Below, piece after piece: positions 1 through 7,670 of a stretch of DNA of 64,000 nucleotides (the stretch's first letter is position 1; each line of letters starts with the position of its first letter). Origin of the DNA: Rufibacter sediminis (GTDB lineage Bacteria > Bacteroidota > Bacteroidia > Cytophagales > Hymenobacteraceae); NCBI RefSeq assembly GCF_014269285.1, contig NZ_JACOAF010000004.1, positions 124,001-188,000 on the forward strand, read 5' to 3'. The notes below the pieces were generated by a model. It was not told the origin of the DNA. It was given only the letters and a program-made list of their open reading frames with translations, and did not search any database. The translations under genes and the position numbers were made by a program.

Positions 1-42
1 AGCATGGAAGTGCTGAAAGCCACCGGCATCAACCTCCCTTAA
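1..42 (+). CDS. 3' end of an unidentified gene (partial)
   Basis: An open frame enters from the left edge and stops with TAA at 40-42, giving a C-terminal fragment of 13 residues (SMEVLKATGINLP). A palindromic element of the dispersed family starts 12 bases after the stop, as it does behind most real genes here, which supports a true gene end. The fragment is too short to identify the protein. Confidence 0.45.
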   Translation, partial: SMEVLKATGINLP

Positions 43-53
43 TTCCCTTCTCC

Positions 54-89
54 GTTTTAGGCCGCTTTTCCTGAAATCGTCCTCAAAAC
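54..89. repeat. Dispersed palindromic element, copy 1
   Basis: The arms are GTTTTAGG at the left and CCTCAAAAC at the right, around a CTTTTCCTGAAAT centre. It lies just behind the partial gene ending at 42. Confidence 0.7.
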
Positions 90-383
90 AATACTCCAAC
101 CCGTTGACAATTTTCTTATGGGGGTAATCCCCTGTGATTGCCCTTCTATTGCATCGTAACAAAACGTGCAAGGGCAACCACAAGGGATCGGCCTACATTT
201 TCGTGCCGTTTCGGTTACTGGTGGAGTGGCTCTTCTGCTGAGTTTTCTCCGTATTTCTTGGTTGTACGGACCAGGTTCTTAGTTTTGTGGGCGTGTGGCT
301 GCGTATTTGCCGTAGCCTGAACACCGCGTATTTTAACTCGCAAGGCCGTTCTTGCGTTAAAAAGGCCAAAACCCAACCTACCT
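90..383. other. Intergenic region before nadE
   Basis: About 290 bases without a credible gene; the small open frames here have no recognisable protein character. It presumably holds the nadE promoter, but I could not pick out a clear Bacteroidota-type -33/-7 pair. Confidence 0.4.
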
Positions 384-2240
384 ATGAAACTTGCCGGCGC
401 CGCCCTCAACCAAACTCCCCTGGATTGGGAAAATAACCTCCGCAACATCAAAACCGCCATTGAACAGGCCAAAGCAGAGAACGTGGACATCCTGTGCCTC
501 CCCGAAATGAGTATTCCGGGGTACGGCTGCGAGGATCTGTTCCTGAGTGAGTGGGTGAGTGTAGAGTGTTTTGAGCGCCTGCTGGAGATAAAGGAGTGGT
601 GCGAGGACGTGATTGTCTGCGTGGGCCTACCCATCCGGCTGAACAATACCACCTACAACACCGCCTGCGTCATCAAGAACAAGGAAATTCTGGGCTTCAC
701 CGCCAAACAGTTTCTGGCCAACGACGGTGTGCACTATGAGCCGCGCTGGTTCAGCTCCTGGGTGCCGGATACCGTGGAGCAGTTTGAGGTACAGGGTCAG
801 ACGTACCAGATTGGGGACATTATTTATGAGCACCAAGGAGTGAAATTCGCCTTTGAGATCTGCGAAGATGCCTGGCGCAATGAAAACCGGCCCGCCTATC
901 GGCACAAGCCCAAAGGCGTTCAGCTCATCATCAACCCCAGCGCCAGCCACTTTGCCATGAGCAAAACCGATGTGCGCTACCATCTGGTGGTAGACGCGTC
1001 GCGGCAGTTTGAATGCACCTATCTGTACGTGAACCTGCTGGGCAACGAGGCAGGCAAAATGATCTACGACGGCGAAATTATTATCGCGCAGAACGGGAAT
1101 CTGCTGCTGCGCAATCAGCTGCTTTCGTTCAAGAGCGTCGATTTTGAGTGTGCCGAAGTCTCTTTTGAAACCCCGCTGCCGCCGGTGGAAATGGATCTGT
1201 TGCCGGTAGACGAGAACATGGAGTTCATCTCGGCCATTTCGCTGGCCCTTTTTGATTATCTGCGCAAAAGCCGGAGCCGCGGGTTTGTCCTCTCGTTAAG
1301 CGGCGGTGCCGATTCTTCTTTGTGTGCCGTGGCCGTGGCCGAGATGGTGCGCCGGGCTGTGGAGGAAATCGGGCTGGAGGAATTTGCCCAGAAAACCAAC
1401 AGCCTCACGCCCGAGGAGATTGCGCAATACAGTCAACTGACCATCACCGAAGTCAGAAACATACTGGTGGGCAAATTACTGGTCACCGCGTACCAGGGCA
1501 CCGTCAACTCCTCAGATGATACCTACCGTTCGGCCGAGGAGCTGGCCAAATCCATTGGCGCGGTTTTCTATAACTGGACCATTGACGAGGAGGTGAAAAG
1601 CTACCGGGGCAAGATTGAGCACGTCATCGGCCGCGAGCTTACCTGGGAGCAGGACGACCTCGCGTTGCAGAACATTCAGGCTCGCGTGCGGGCCCCCGGT
1701 ATCTGGATGCTGGCCAACCTCAAGAATTCGCTTCTGTTAGCCACTTCTAACCGCTCAGAGGCCAGTGTGGGGTACGCCACCATGGACGGCGACACGGCAG
1801 GTAGCATTTCGCCCATCGCGGGCGTCGACAAAGCCTTCATCCGGCAGTGGCTGGTGTGGGCGCAGTTGCAGCTGGGCTACGAAGGGTTGCAGTATGTGAA
1901 CAACCTACAGCCTTCGGCGGAACTGCGGCCCCTGGAGAACACCCAAACCGATGAGGAAGACCTCATGCCGTACCCGCTCCTGAACCAGATTGAGCGGCTG
2001 GCGTTCTATGATCGGCTGTCGCCGAAGCAGGTGTTTGAGAAACTGAAAGGCACTTATCCAGACGATCAATTACGCCAGTTCATCCAGCGTTTTTACTCGC
2101 TCTGGAGCCGTAACCAGTGGAAACGCGAACGTTACGCCCCCGCCTTCCACCTGGACGACTACAACGTGGACCCGCGCAGCTGGCTTCGGTTCCCTATCCT
2201 CAGCGGCAGTTTTCGGCAGGAACTGAGCGAACTGGGTTGA
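384..2240 (+). CDS. nadE: Glutamine-dependent NAD+ synthase
   Basis: Catalyses the last step of NAD+ synthesis: ATP-dependent amidation of deamido-NAD+ using ammonia from glutamine, in the cytoplasm. At 618 residues it is the long two-domain form. The N-terminal nitrilase-like glutaminase domain (about 1-270) shows the Glu-Lys-Cys triad candidates E41 (LPEMSIPGYG), K108 (AKQFLANDG) and C160 (FEICEDAW). The C-terminal synthetase domain has the PP-loop SGGADSS near residue 308 and LATSNRSEASVGY further on. The ATG at 384 opens directly on the conserved start of the glutaminase domain. It is followed by a short direct repeat and two palindromic elements and is probably monocistronic. Confidence 0.95.
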   Translation: MKLAGAALNQTPLDWENNLRNIKTAIEQAKAENVDILCLPEMSIPGYGCEDLFLSEWVSVECFERLLEIKEWCEDVIVCVGLPIRLNNTTYNTACVIKNKEILGFTAKQFLANDGVHYEPRWFSSWVPDTVEQFEVQGQTYQIGDIIYEHQGVKFAFEICEDAWRNENRPAYRHKPKGVQLIINPSASHFAMSKTDVRYHLVVDASRQFECTYLYVNLLGNEAGKMIYDGEIIIAQNGNLLLRNQLLSFKSVDFECAEVSFETPLPPVEMDLLPVDENMEFISAISLALFDYLRKSRSRGFVLSLSGGADSSLCAVAVAEMVRRAVEEIGLEEFAQKTNSLTPEEIAQYSQLTITEVRNILVGKLLVTAYQGTVNSSDDTYRSAEELAKSIGAVFYNWTIDEEVKSYRGKIEHVIGRELTWEQDDLALQNIQARVRAPGIWMLANLKNSLLLATSNRSEASVGYATMDGDTAGSISPIAGVDKAFIRQWLVWAQLQLGYEGLQYVNNLQPSAELRPLENTQTDEEDLMPYPLLNQIERLAFYDRLSPKQVFEKLKGTYPDDQLRQFIQRFYSLWSRNQWKRERYAPAFHLDDYNVDPRSWLRFPILSGSFRQELSELG

Positions 2241-2253
2241 TTTGGAAATTTGG

Positions 2254-2292
2254 AGATGTGCTAATGTACTGATTAGAAGATGTGCTGATTAG
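2254..2292. repeat. Short imperfect direct repeat
   Basis: AGATGTGCTAATGTACTGATTAG (given as 2254-2276) is followed at 2278-2292 by the shorter AGATGTGCTGATTAG. It lies directly behind the nadE stop and does not encode protein. Confidence 0.5.
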
Positions 2293-2310
2293 GACTTTGG
2301 TAACGCTTCT

Positions 2311-2346
2311 GTTTTGGGGCTGTTTTCTGAAAAGCAGACCTTAAAC
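2311..2346. repeat. Dispersed palindromic element, copy 2
   Basis: The left arm GTTTTGGGGCTG pairs imperfectly with CAGACCTTAAAC, around the common centre TTTTCTGAAAA. It lies about 70 bases after the nadE stop. Confidence 0.8.
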
Positions 2347-2429
2347 AGAGATTCTTGTCAACAGAATGAGCTACTATGGTGCGGAAATTACTTCCGTGCC
2401 TTGCTAAACAGTACCTGTAGGTGCCGGGG

Positions 2430-2467
2430 CGTTTAGGGGCTGTTTTTTAAAAAACGGCTCCTAAACG
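2430..2467. repeat. Dispersed palindromic element, copy 3
   Basis: The left arm CGTTTAGGGGCTG pairs with CGGCTCCTAAACG (11 of 13 positions). This second copy in the same gap ends 37 bases before the ATG of the HD hydrolase, so it would lie in or near that gene's leader. Confidence 0.8.
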
Positions 2468-2504
2468 CCTCAGTGCTATCAGACAATTTTTTTGTGCAGG
2501 CTTT

Positions 2505-3131
2505 ATGGAAAATCTGGAATGTCCGCCTTCTTTCAATACGCTGGAGCGCAAGGCGTGGGAATTCGCTGTGGCCGCCCACGGCGAGCAGCGGCGCAAATAC
2601 CACAATGAACCGTACGTGAAGCACCTGGAGCGGGTAGCCCAAACGGTGATGGCCTATGGCGGAACCACCGGCATGGTGATGGCCGCGCTGCTGCATGATG
2701 TACTGGAAGACACGCCTGTGACCGAACAAGAAATGCTGGCGTTTCTGGAGGAAGCCTGCGACGGTTCCATTGTGAAACCCACGGAGGTGCTGGAGATGGT
2801 GGAAGAACTCACCGACCAGTTCACCAAACAGCAGGCTCCCGGTTATAACCGGAAACGGCGCAAACAGATGGAGGTGGAACGGCAGGCGCATATCTCGGCC
2901 CGGGCCCAGACCATCAAGCTCGCCGACATCATTGACAACACCCGTGACATTTTGGAACACGATTTCAGCTTCGCGCGCGTGTATATTCCGGAGATTGTGG
3001 CGCTGCTGGAAGTACTGAAGAAAGCCGAGCCGTTCAAGCTGTACCTGTTGGCCTGTTATGAGGTGCAAAAAGCGTTGTTTGCCTTAGAGGAGCGACGGGA
3101 GCGACCTTCCTGGGAAGCGCCAGAAGCGTAA
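2505..3131 (+). CDS. Stand-alone RelA/SpoT-like HD phosphohydrolase
   Basis: A 208-residue cytoplasmic protein consisting almost entirely of an HD domain. The metal-site pattern follows the (p)ppGpp hydrolase domain of SpoT and the small alarmone hydrolase MESH1: H40 (PYVKH), H64-D65 (ALLHDVLEDT), E68-D69, and D141 in TIKLADIIDNTRD. No synthetase, TGS or ACT domain is attached, so a small alarmone hydrolase or related nucleotide pyrophosphohydrolase is the likely role; this is inference from the motifs. The ATG at 2505 is the first in frame and gives a full-length domain. It converges with the gene at 3203, with a strong palindrome between them. Confidence 0.8.
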   Translation: MENLECPPSFNTLERKAWEFAVAAHGEQRRKYHNEPYVKHLERVAQTVMAYGGTTGMVMAALLHDVLEDTPVTEQEMLAFLEEACDGSIVKPTEVLEMVEELTDQFTKQQAPGYNRKRRKQMEVERQAHISARAQTIKLADIIDNTRDILEHDFSFARVYIPEIVALLEVLKKAEPFKLYLLACYEVQKALFALEERRERPSWEAPEA

Positions 3132-3176
3132 TTGCGTTTAGGAGCCCTTTTTGGAAAAACAGCCCCTAAACGCAAT
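3131..3176. repeat. Dispersed palindromic element, copy 4, between convergent genes
   Basis: Perfect 12-bp outer arms ATTGCGTTTAGG and CCTAAACGCAAT. It begins at the last base of the HD hydrolase stop codon and is the only structure between two convergent genes, so it is placed to end transcription from both sides. Confidence 0.85.
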
Positions 3177-3202
3177 TTGCAGGGAAAGACAAATGAACAG
3201 CG

Positions 3203-4501
3203 TTAAGGTTTCGTCCTGAACCTTATCTCATACGAGTCCAGAGGTTTGCCATCGGTGGCCCTGAAACCACTTATCTTGAAACTGTAAGAACGGCCCGGTT
3301 TAAGGTCCACTTTATACCCATAGGATTTCATGTCTGGGGAGAAACCCACGCGGCCTACCACGGGGAACGACGCTTCTCCGCCAGAGCCGTAATCCGCTGC
3401 CTGAAAGCGCAGCATTTGGGAAGAGAATTCCAGACGTATCTCCTTCACGGTAGCGTCTAGCACACTATCTGCCCCCGCAAAAGGAATGATGCGCGTAATA
3501 ACTGGTTTTTGCGCCGCATAGGCCTTGCGCAGCTGGGCTTTATTGATGGGCTCCTGGTAAAATTTAGATTGGGTCAGGAAAGCTTCTACCGCGGCGTCAT
3601 CGTCATACTGTAGTTCAATGATTTCTTTGATGGCTTGCTGTTTGTTTTTGGCCTGGGCATAATACGCTTTACAGATGGCATAGCCCATGAAGTAGCCGAG
3701 GTCAGGATGTGGATCGTTCCGGTTGTAGAACCAGTTGCCATCCCAGGTCTCAAACATCTCTGCCTTGAATTTCTCCTTCAACTCAGGCAGGTGCGCCGGG
3801 CCATATTCCATGTAGGGGAGCGGCATGGTTTTGCCGGTCACCAGTTCCGTCATGAAGTCACAGGCACCTTCCATAAGAGCAGTGCCCAACAGCATATTGC
3901 CCAGGCATTTCTGCTGGGTGTGCACATACTCATGCACGTTCAGCGGAATCATGTTCTGGAATGGATTAGTGGAGTAGTATTGGCGCAGGAAAGTCTGTAG
4001 GTTTTGGGGCAACTCAGAGACGTCTACCGAAGCATTGCCGGTGACCAGTTCGGCCCCAACCAGCACCAGGCTGTCCTTGTATGTTCCGCTGGTCCGGAAA
4101 ACCCCGATGGCGAAGTAGATAGTCGCGGGTTTGAGCGGCGGGTAGAGTTGCTGGAGTTTCTTCAGGTGCGGCTCCAGCCCGTCGGCCCCGGATTTGGCCA
4201 GTTGGGTACGGGGCCTGAGGGAGTTCCAGAATTTCGGGTATTTTCTGATGGCGTTTACCCATTCCTCGGGCTTGTAATTCCTTACCTCCCTCATGGCTTT
4301 TAGGCCGGGCGTGCCTTTATCCAGGTACAGCGTTTGCAAGTAATGCAGCTGCTTTACGCTGTCCTGAGTGGTGCGCATGCTGTCATAGGCCACCCAGAAA
4401 TTGTCAACGTCGGTGGTAACAACGCGCTGCGCTTTTTTCTGCGCGAAGCCCACCGCAAGGGCGAAGAGGCTGAGGGCCAGGGTGGCGAAATATCGTTTCA
4501 T
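3203..4501 (-). CDS. Secreted HExxH metalloprotease-like protein with Ig-like C-terminus
   Basis: 432 residues with a Sec signal peptide (about 1-20, ending GFAQ). The zinc-binding motif HEYVH is at 190-194 and a possible third ligand E211 lies in MEGACDF, resembling DUF2268/gluzincin-like predicted proteases. Residues about 335-432 look like an SbsA-type Ig-like domain (VITRIIPFAG ... YEIRFRTK), common in Bacteroidota exported proteins. It probably acts in the periplasm or at the surface; the substrate is unknown. Transcribed alone, with its 3' end on the element shared with the HD hydrolase. Confidence 0.7.
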   Translation of the reverse strand: MKRYFATLALSLFALAVGFAQKKAQRVVTTDVDNFWVAYDSMRTTQDSVKQLHYLQTLYLDKGTPGLKAMREVRNYKPEEWVNAIRKYPKFWNSLRPRTQLAKSGADGLEPHLKKLQQLYPPLKPATIYFAIGVFRTSGTYKDSLVLVGAELVTGNASVDVSELPQNLQTFLRQYYSTNPFQNMIPLNVHEYVHTQQKCLGNMLLGTALMEGACDFMTELVTGKTMPLPYMEYGPAHLPELKEKFKAEMFETWDGNWFYNRNDPHPDLGYFMGYAICKAYYAQAKNKQQAIKEIIELQYDDDAAVEAFLTQSKFYQEPINKAQLRKAYAAQKPVITRIIPFAGADSVLDATVKEIRLEFSSQMLRFQAADYGSGGEASFPVVGRVGFSPDMKSYGYKVDLKPGRSYSFKISGFRATDGKPLDSYEIRFRTKP

Positions 4502-4592
4502 GCAGGGATAAAATAGAAGATAAAATAAAGCTATGTAGAGTGTTTTTTTGCCTTTGATGCAAGCGTTTGCTTAGGCCTTTTGAAGGTTTCTA

Positions 4593-4627
4593 TTTAGAGG
4601 CTGTTTTCAGAAAAGTAGCTCCAAAAC
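4593..4627. repeat. Dispersed palindromic element, copy 5 (degenerate)
   Basis: The arms TTTAGAGGCTG and AGCTCCAAAAC pair poorly, but the centre TTTTCAGAAAA is the consensus centre in inverse orientation. It lies upstream of the gene starting at 4501. Confidence 0.6.
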
Positions 4628-4730
4628 GGGAGTACAACAAGTCGCCCGCATCAGGATAAACTTTCTAATTAGCCGGTAAATAAGAAGCTCTTAATGGGTT
4701 TAATATCAAGATTATAACGGTCAATGCAAA

Positions 4731-4773
4731 ATGCGTTTAGAGGCCATTTTTCAAAAACAGCCTCTAAACGCAT
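4731..4773. repeat. Dispersed palindromic element, copy 6 (14-bp perfect arms)
   Basis: ATGCGTTTAGAGGC (4731-4744) and GCCTCTAAACGCAT (4760-4773) are exactly complementary. It sits 17 bases beyond the stop of the receptor at 4791 (minus strand) and is a candidate terminator for it. Confidence 0.85.
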
Positions 4774-4790
4774 CTCAGAGAAAAAGCAGC

Positions 4791-7211
4791 TTATTTACCG
4801 CCGCCCATGGCATCATCGTTCTGGATGGATTTCTTCTGGCGCTGGGCCGAATCCATTTTCCCGAAGCTGTAGTTAAACGTGACGCCAATCCGGCGGGCGA
4901 AATTCGCGTTGATGGATTCCTGCACGAAAGCAGGGGTGTTGATGGTAGAGGTGAACCGGAGGGTTTTGTTGAACGGGTTGCCCACGTTCAGGCTCAGGCT
5001 GGCCTTGTCTTTCAGGAATTTCTTCTTTATAGACACGTTGCTGAAGAAGTAACTCCCCCACTCACCCTGAGCCGTTTGGGTGGGGGAGTTGTAGTTGCCG
5101 TAGAATTGCGCCGTAATGCCTTTGCTGAACTCATAGCTGGTGTTCAAACTTAGGTTGTATTGCAGCCCCGAGTTAGACAGGGTTTCGCCCTTCAAATCAA
5201 CGTAGCTGAGGTTGAAGTTGGGGCTGATGCTCCACTTAGGCACGGGCTTGGTAGAACCCGATAAGCTCACTCCGTACACTTTGTTTTTGGCGATGTTTTC
5301 TGGGGTGGTCAGAATCACGTTAGGGCCCGCCTCGCGGTTAATCTGCTGAATGGCGTTGTCGGTTTGGCGGTAGAACAGCGAGGCGTTGATGGAGGTGGTC
5401 TTGAAGTAGGTGTTGTAGCCCAGTTCGTAGGCGTGGGTGAGCTCGGCGTCCAGCTCCGGATTGCCCTGGTACACGTTGTTGGGGTCTTCCTGCTGCATAA
5501 ACGGGTTCAGATACCAGATTTGCGGCCGCTGAATACGCTGGGTATAGCTGGCCTTCACGGTATGAATCTGTTTGAACGTACGCGAGACGGTCACGCTGGG
5601 AATGAAGTTCTGGTAATCGTTCTTAAACGAGGAGCGCACCAGGTCGGGCTCATTTTTGGCGGTATTCAGAAACACGCCTTTGGTGTTGGTGAACTCGTAG
5701 CGGGAACCCAGGTTGAAGTTGTATTTCTTTTTCAGGCTGAAAGCGTAGGTGAGATAGGTGGCGTACACATCTTGGTCGAAGTCAAAATTACTGATGGCCA
5801 GCGAATCGGCTTTGCCGGGCCTGAAGAAATTATACTGGGCGTTGCTGGTGGCATCGCGCAAGATGGACTTGAGCCCTAGCTCCAGCCGGGACGCGTTTTT
5901 GAAGGTCTGGGTGTAATCTAGCTGAAACGTTTTCTCGCGGTTAGGCGCATCATTGTCGTTCAGCTGTCGCGACACGAAAGCATTCTCCAGCGTCATGATG
6001 CTGTTGTCATAGATGTCATGCGAATTGCCGCGGTTCACCTGGGCCAGCACAGACAGTTCCTGCTGCGGTTTGAAGGTGTGCGTGTACCCGAAGTTCATAT
6101 CCAGGCCCGAGCCGTTCCACCGGTTGTTCAGGTCATAGAGCTGGATGCCCCGGTTGTCTTCCGTGCGCTGGAAACGGGTGCCTCTAAATCTGTTTCTGTA
6201 TGTGCCGAACTCCAGGTTGAAGGTGTTCAGCGTGTCTGGGTCAAACGTAAACCCCAATTGGCTGTACAGACCGTTGTTCAACTGCCGCGAAGTTCCTTCC
6301 TGGCGCAGGTAAGAGATATCGGCCAGTTTAGGCGTGCGGGTTAGCGAAGCTTCACTATGGTTGTTGTTGCCGTACAAGCTGAGGCTGGCATTGGCCCCAA
6401 ACTTACCCCGGCGGGCATTGAGGCTGCCATTGGTATACCGGCCCCGGTTACCTGCCGTTGCTGAAACCTGCCCATTCACGCCTTGCAGGCTGTTCTTCTT
6501 GGTGATGATGTTGATGATGCCGGCGGTGCCTTCGGCGTCATACTTGGCCGAGGGGCTGGTAATCACTTCTACGTTCCGGATGATGTCAGAGGGAATTTGC
6601 TTTAAGGCTTCGGCCAGGTTGTTGGCCAGAATGCTGGAGGGCTTTCCGTTAATCAACACTCGCAGGTTGGAGCTACCGCGTAATTGCACGTTGCCATCGG
6701 CATCTACCGTCACCGACGGTACTTTCCTGAGCACGTCTGAGGCCGTGGTGCCTTGGTTGCTGGCATCGTTCTCGGCGTTGTACACCAGCTTGTCACCTTT
6801 GTCTTCCACCAGCGGTTTCTCGCCCACCACGGTCACTTCCTTCAGTTTGGTGGCGCTCGCTTTTAACCCGATGTTCGGGAAATGCACCGTCTTGTTGGCC
6901 TCCGTAAGGGAGAAAGCCGGCAGCGTTTTGGCATCAAATCCCAAAAAACTGACCGAAAGCGTATAAGTGCCGTGGGCGACATTGGGAAGGGTGAACTGGC
7001 CCTGGGCATTGGTGATGGTCCCGTCTACGGGCTTGCCGCTGGCCGCACTGATGAGCGAAATAGTGGCAAACTCCACGGGCTTGGCCGAGGCCGAATCTAC
7101 CACTACGCCCGTCACCTTACCACCGCCCGCGGCCGCCGGTGCTGTTTGCGCGAGCAAGTTAGAAGAGAAGCAACAAAGAAAGAACAGCAAAGAGAGGAGG
7201 GAAAGACGCAT
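4791..7211 (-). CDS. TonB-receptor-like outer-membrane beta-barrel protein (paralogue A)
   Basis: 806 residues: signal peptide about 1-21 (ends LLAQ), carboxypeptidase-D regulatory-like beta-sandwich about 30-100 (GVVVDSASAKPVEFATISL), plug-like domain about 120-240 (EVTVVGEKPLVEDK, RVLINGKPSS, YDAEGTAGIINIITKKN), then an outer-membrane beta-barrel of the OMP_b-brl_3 type to about 785. It presumably imports or exports an unknown ligand across the outer membrane. The protein ends in a polar tail (KKSIQNDDAMGGGK) shared with its two paralogues. It is not visibly paired with a SusD, so a polysaccharide-utilisation role is not supported. Separate 3' elements suggest each paralogue is its own transcript. 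Confidence 0.85.
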   Translation of the reverse strand: MRLSLLSLLFFLCCFSSNLLAQTAPAAAGGGKVTGVVVDSASAKPVEFATISLISAASGKPVDGTITNAQGQFTLPNVAHGTYTLSVSFLGFDAKTLPAFSLTEANKTVHFPNIGLKASATKLKEVTVVGEKPLVEDKGDKLVYNAENDASNQGTTASDVLRKVPSVTVDADGNVQLRGSSNLRVLINGKPSSILANNLAEALKQIPSDIIRNVEVITSPSAKYDAEGTAGIINIITKKNSLQGVNGQVSATAGNRGRYTNGSLNARRGKFGANASLSLYGNNNHSEASLTRTPKLADISYLRQEGTSRQLNNGLYSQLGFTFDPDTLNTFNLEFGTYRNRFRGTRFQRTEDNRGIQLYDLNNRWNGSGLDMNFGYTHTFKPQQELSVLAQVNRGNSHDIYDNSIMTLENAFVSRQLNDNDAPNREKTFQLDYTQTFKNASRLELGLKSILRDATSNAQYNFFRPGKADSLAISNFDFDQDVYATYLTYAFSLKKKYNFNLGSRYEFTNTKGVFLNTAKNEPDLVRSSFKNDYQNFIPSVTVSRTFKQIHTVKASYTQRIQRPQIWYLNPFMQQEDPNNVYQGNPELDAELTHAYELGYNTYFKTTSINASLFYRQTDNAIQQINREAGPNVILTTPENIAKNKVYGVSLSGSTKPVPKWSISPNFNLSYVDLKGETLSNSGLQYNLSLNTSYEFSKGITAQFYGNYNSPTQTAQGEWGSYFFSNVSIKKKFLKDKASLSLNVGNPFNKTLRFTSTINTPAFVQESINANFARRIGVTFNYSFGKMDSAQRQKKSIQNDDAMGGGK

Positions 7212-7262
7212 AGAGTGGAGGATAAAGTTTGGCTGTTTGGTTTGGCAGTTGCTGACCTATGG

Positions 7263-7306
7263 CTGTTTCGCGGGAGGGGTGCTTTCCTGAAAACGGGCCA
7301 TAAACG
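7263..7306. repeat. Dispersed palindromic element, copy 7 (degenerate)
   Basis: On the minus strand it reads CGTTTATGGCCCG followed by TTTTCAGGAAAG; the other arm is interrupted by CGGGAGGGG. It lies 5' of the receptor starting at 7211. Confidence 0.5.
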
Positions 7307-7408
7307 GCATTATGAAATTGAAAAAGAGCAGTGTCGCTTGCGCAGCTATCCAATAGATGAGAGACCTCCCCCAAGGGTTGCTTCACCAGCCAATAATATT
7401 TTACTTTT

Positions 7409-7440
7409 GTGATATTTTCCGGAAACCGGCCTTAAAACAG
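7409..7440. repeat. Dispersed palindromic element, copy 8 (right half)
   Basis: The right half (TTTTCCGGAAACC then GGCCTTAAAACAG) is clear, but the left arm is lost. It abuts the perfect hairpin at 7438-7476. Confidence 0.5.
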
Positions 7441-7476
7441 ACGCCCAACTTTCATCTGCTAAAAGTTGGGCGTCTG
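7438..7476. terminator. Perfect 15-bp hairpin
   Basis: CAGACGCCCAACTTT (7438-7452) and its exact complement (7462-7476) flank a 9-base loop. There is no long T run on either side, so termination is possible but not certain. It lies between the two receptor genes. Confidence 0.5.
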
Positions 7477-7620
7477 TGGCTTTGGATGCATGGAAGCAGG
7501 AATTAGAATGTGTTTAGCAAAGAAACAGCAATGAACACTAGCCCTTGCTGTGTGTTCTCACCAGCAAGCGGGACGGCTCCTGTGCTAGGATTGTTGGTGA
7601 GAACACCAACAATGGTGGCC

Positions 7621-7655
7621 AAAAAAGGAGCACCCGTGGCAGGCGCTCCTTTTTT
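7621..7655 (-). terminator. Intrinsic terminator of the receptor gene at 7671
   Basis: AAAAAAGGAGC (7621-7631) pairs with GCTCCTTTTTT (7645-7655). It lies 16 bases past the stop of the minus-strand gene; read on that strand it is a GC stem followed by a T run. Confidence 0.8.
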
Positions 7656-7670
7656 GTTTGGGAATAGTGG

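Noticed and set aside
7553-7612. Possible hairpin GTTCTCACC ... GGTGAGAAC between receptor genes
   Set aside because: The arms pair, but the loop is about 40 bases and there is no T tract; not called as a terminator.
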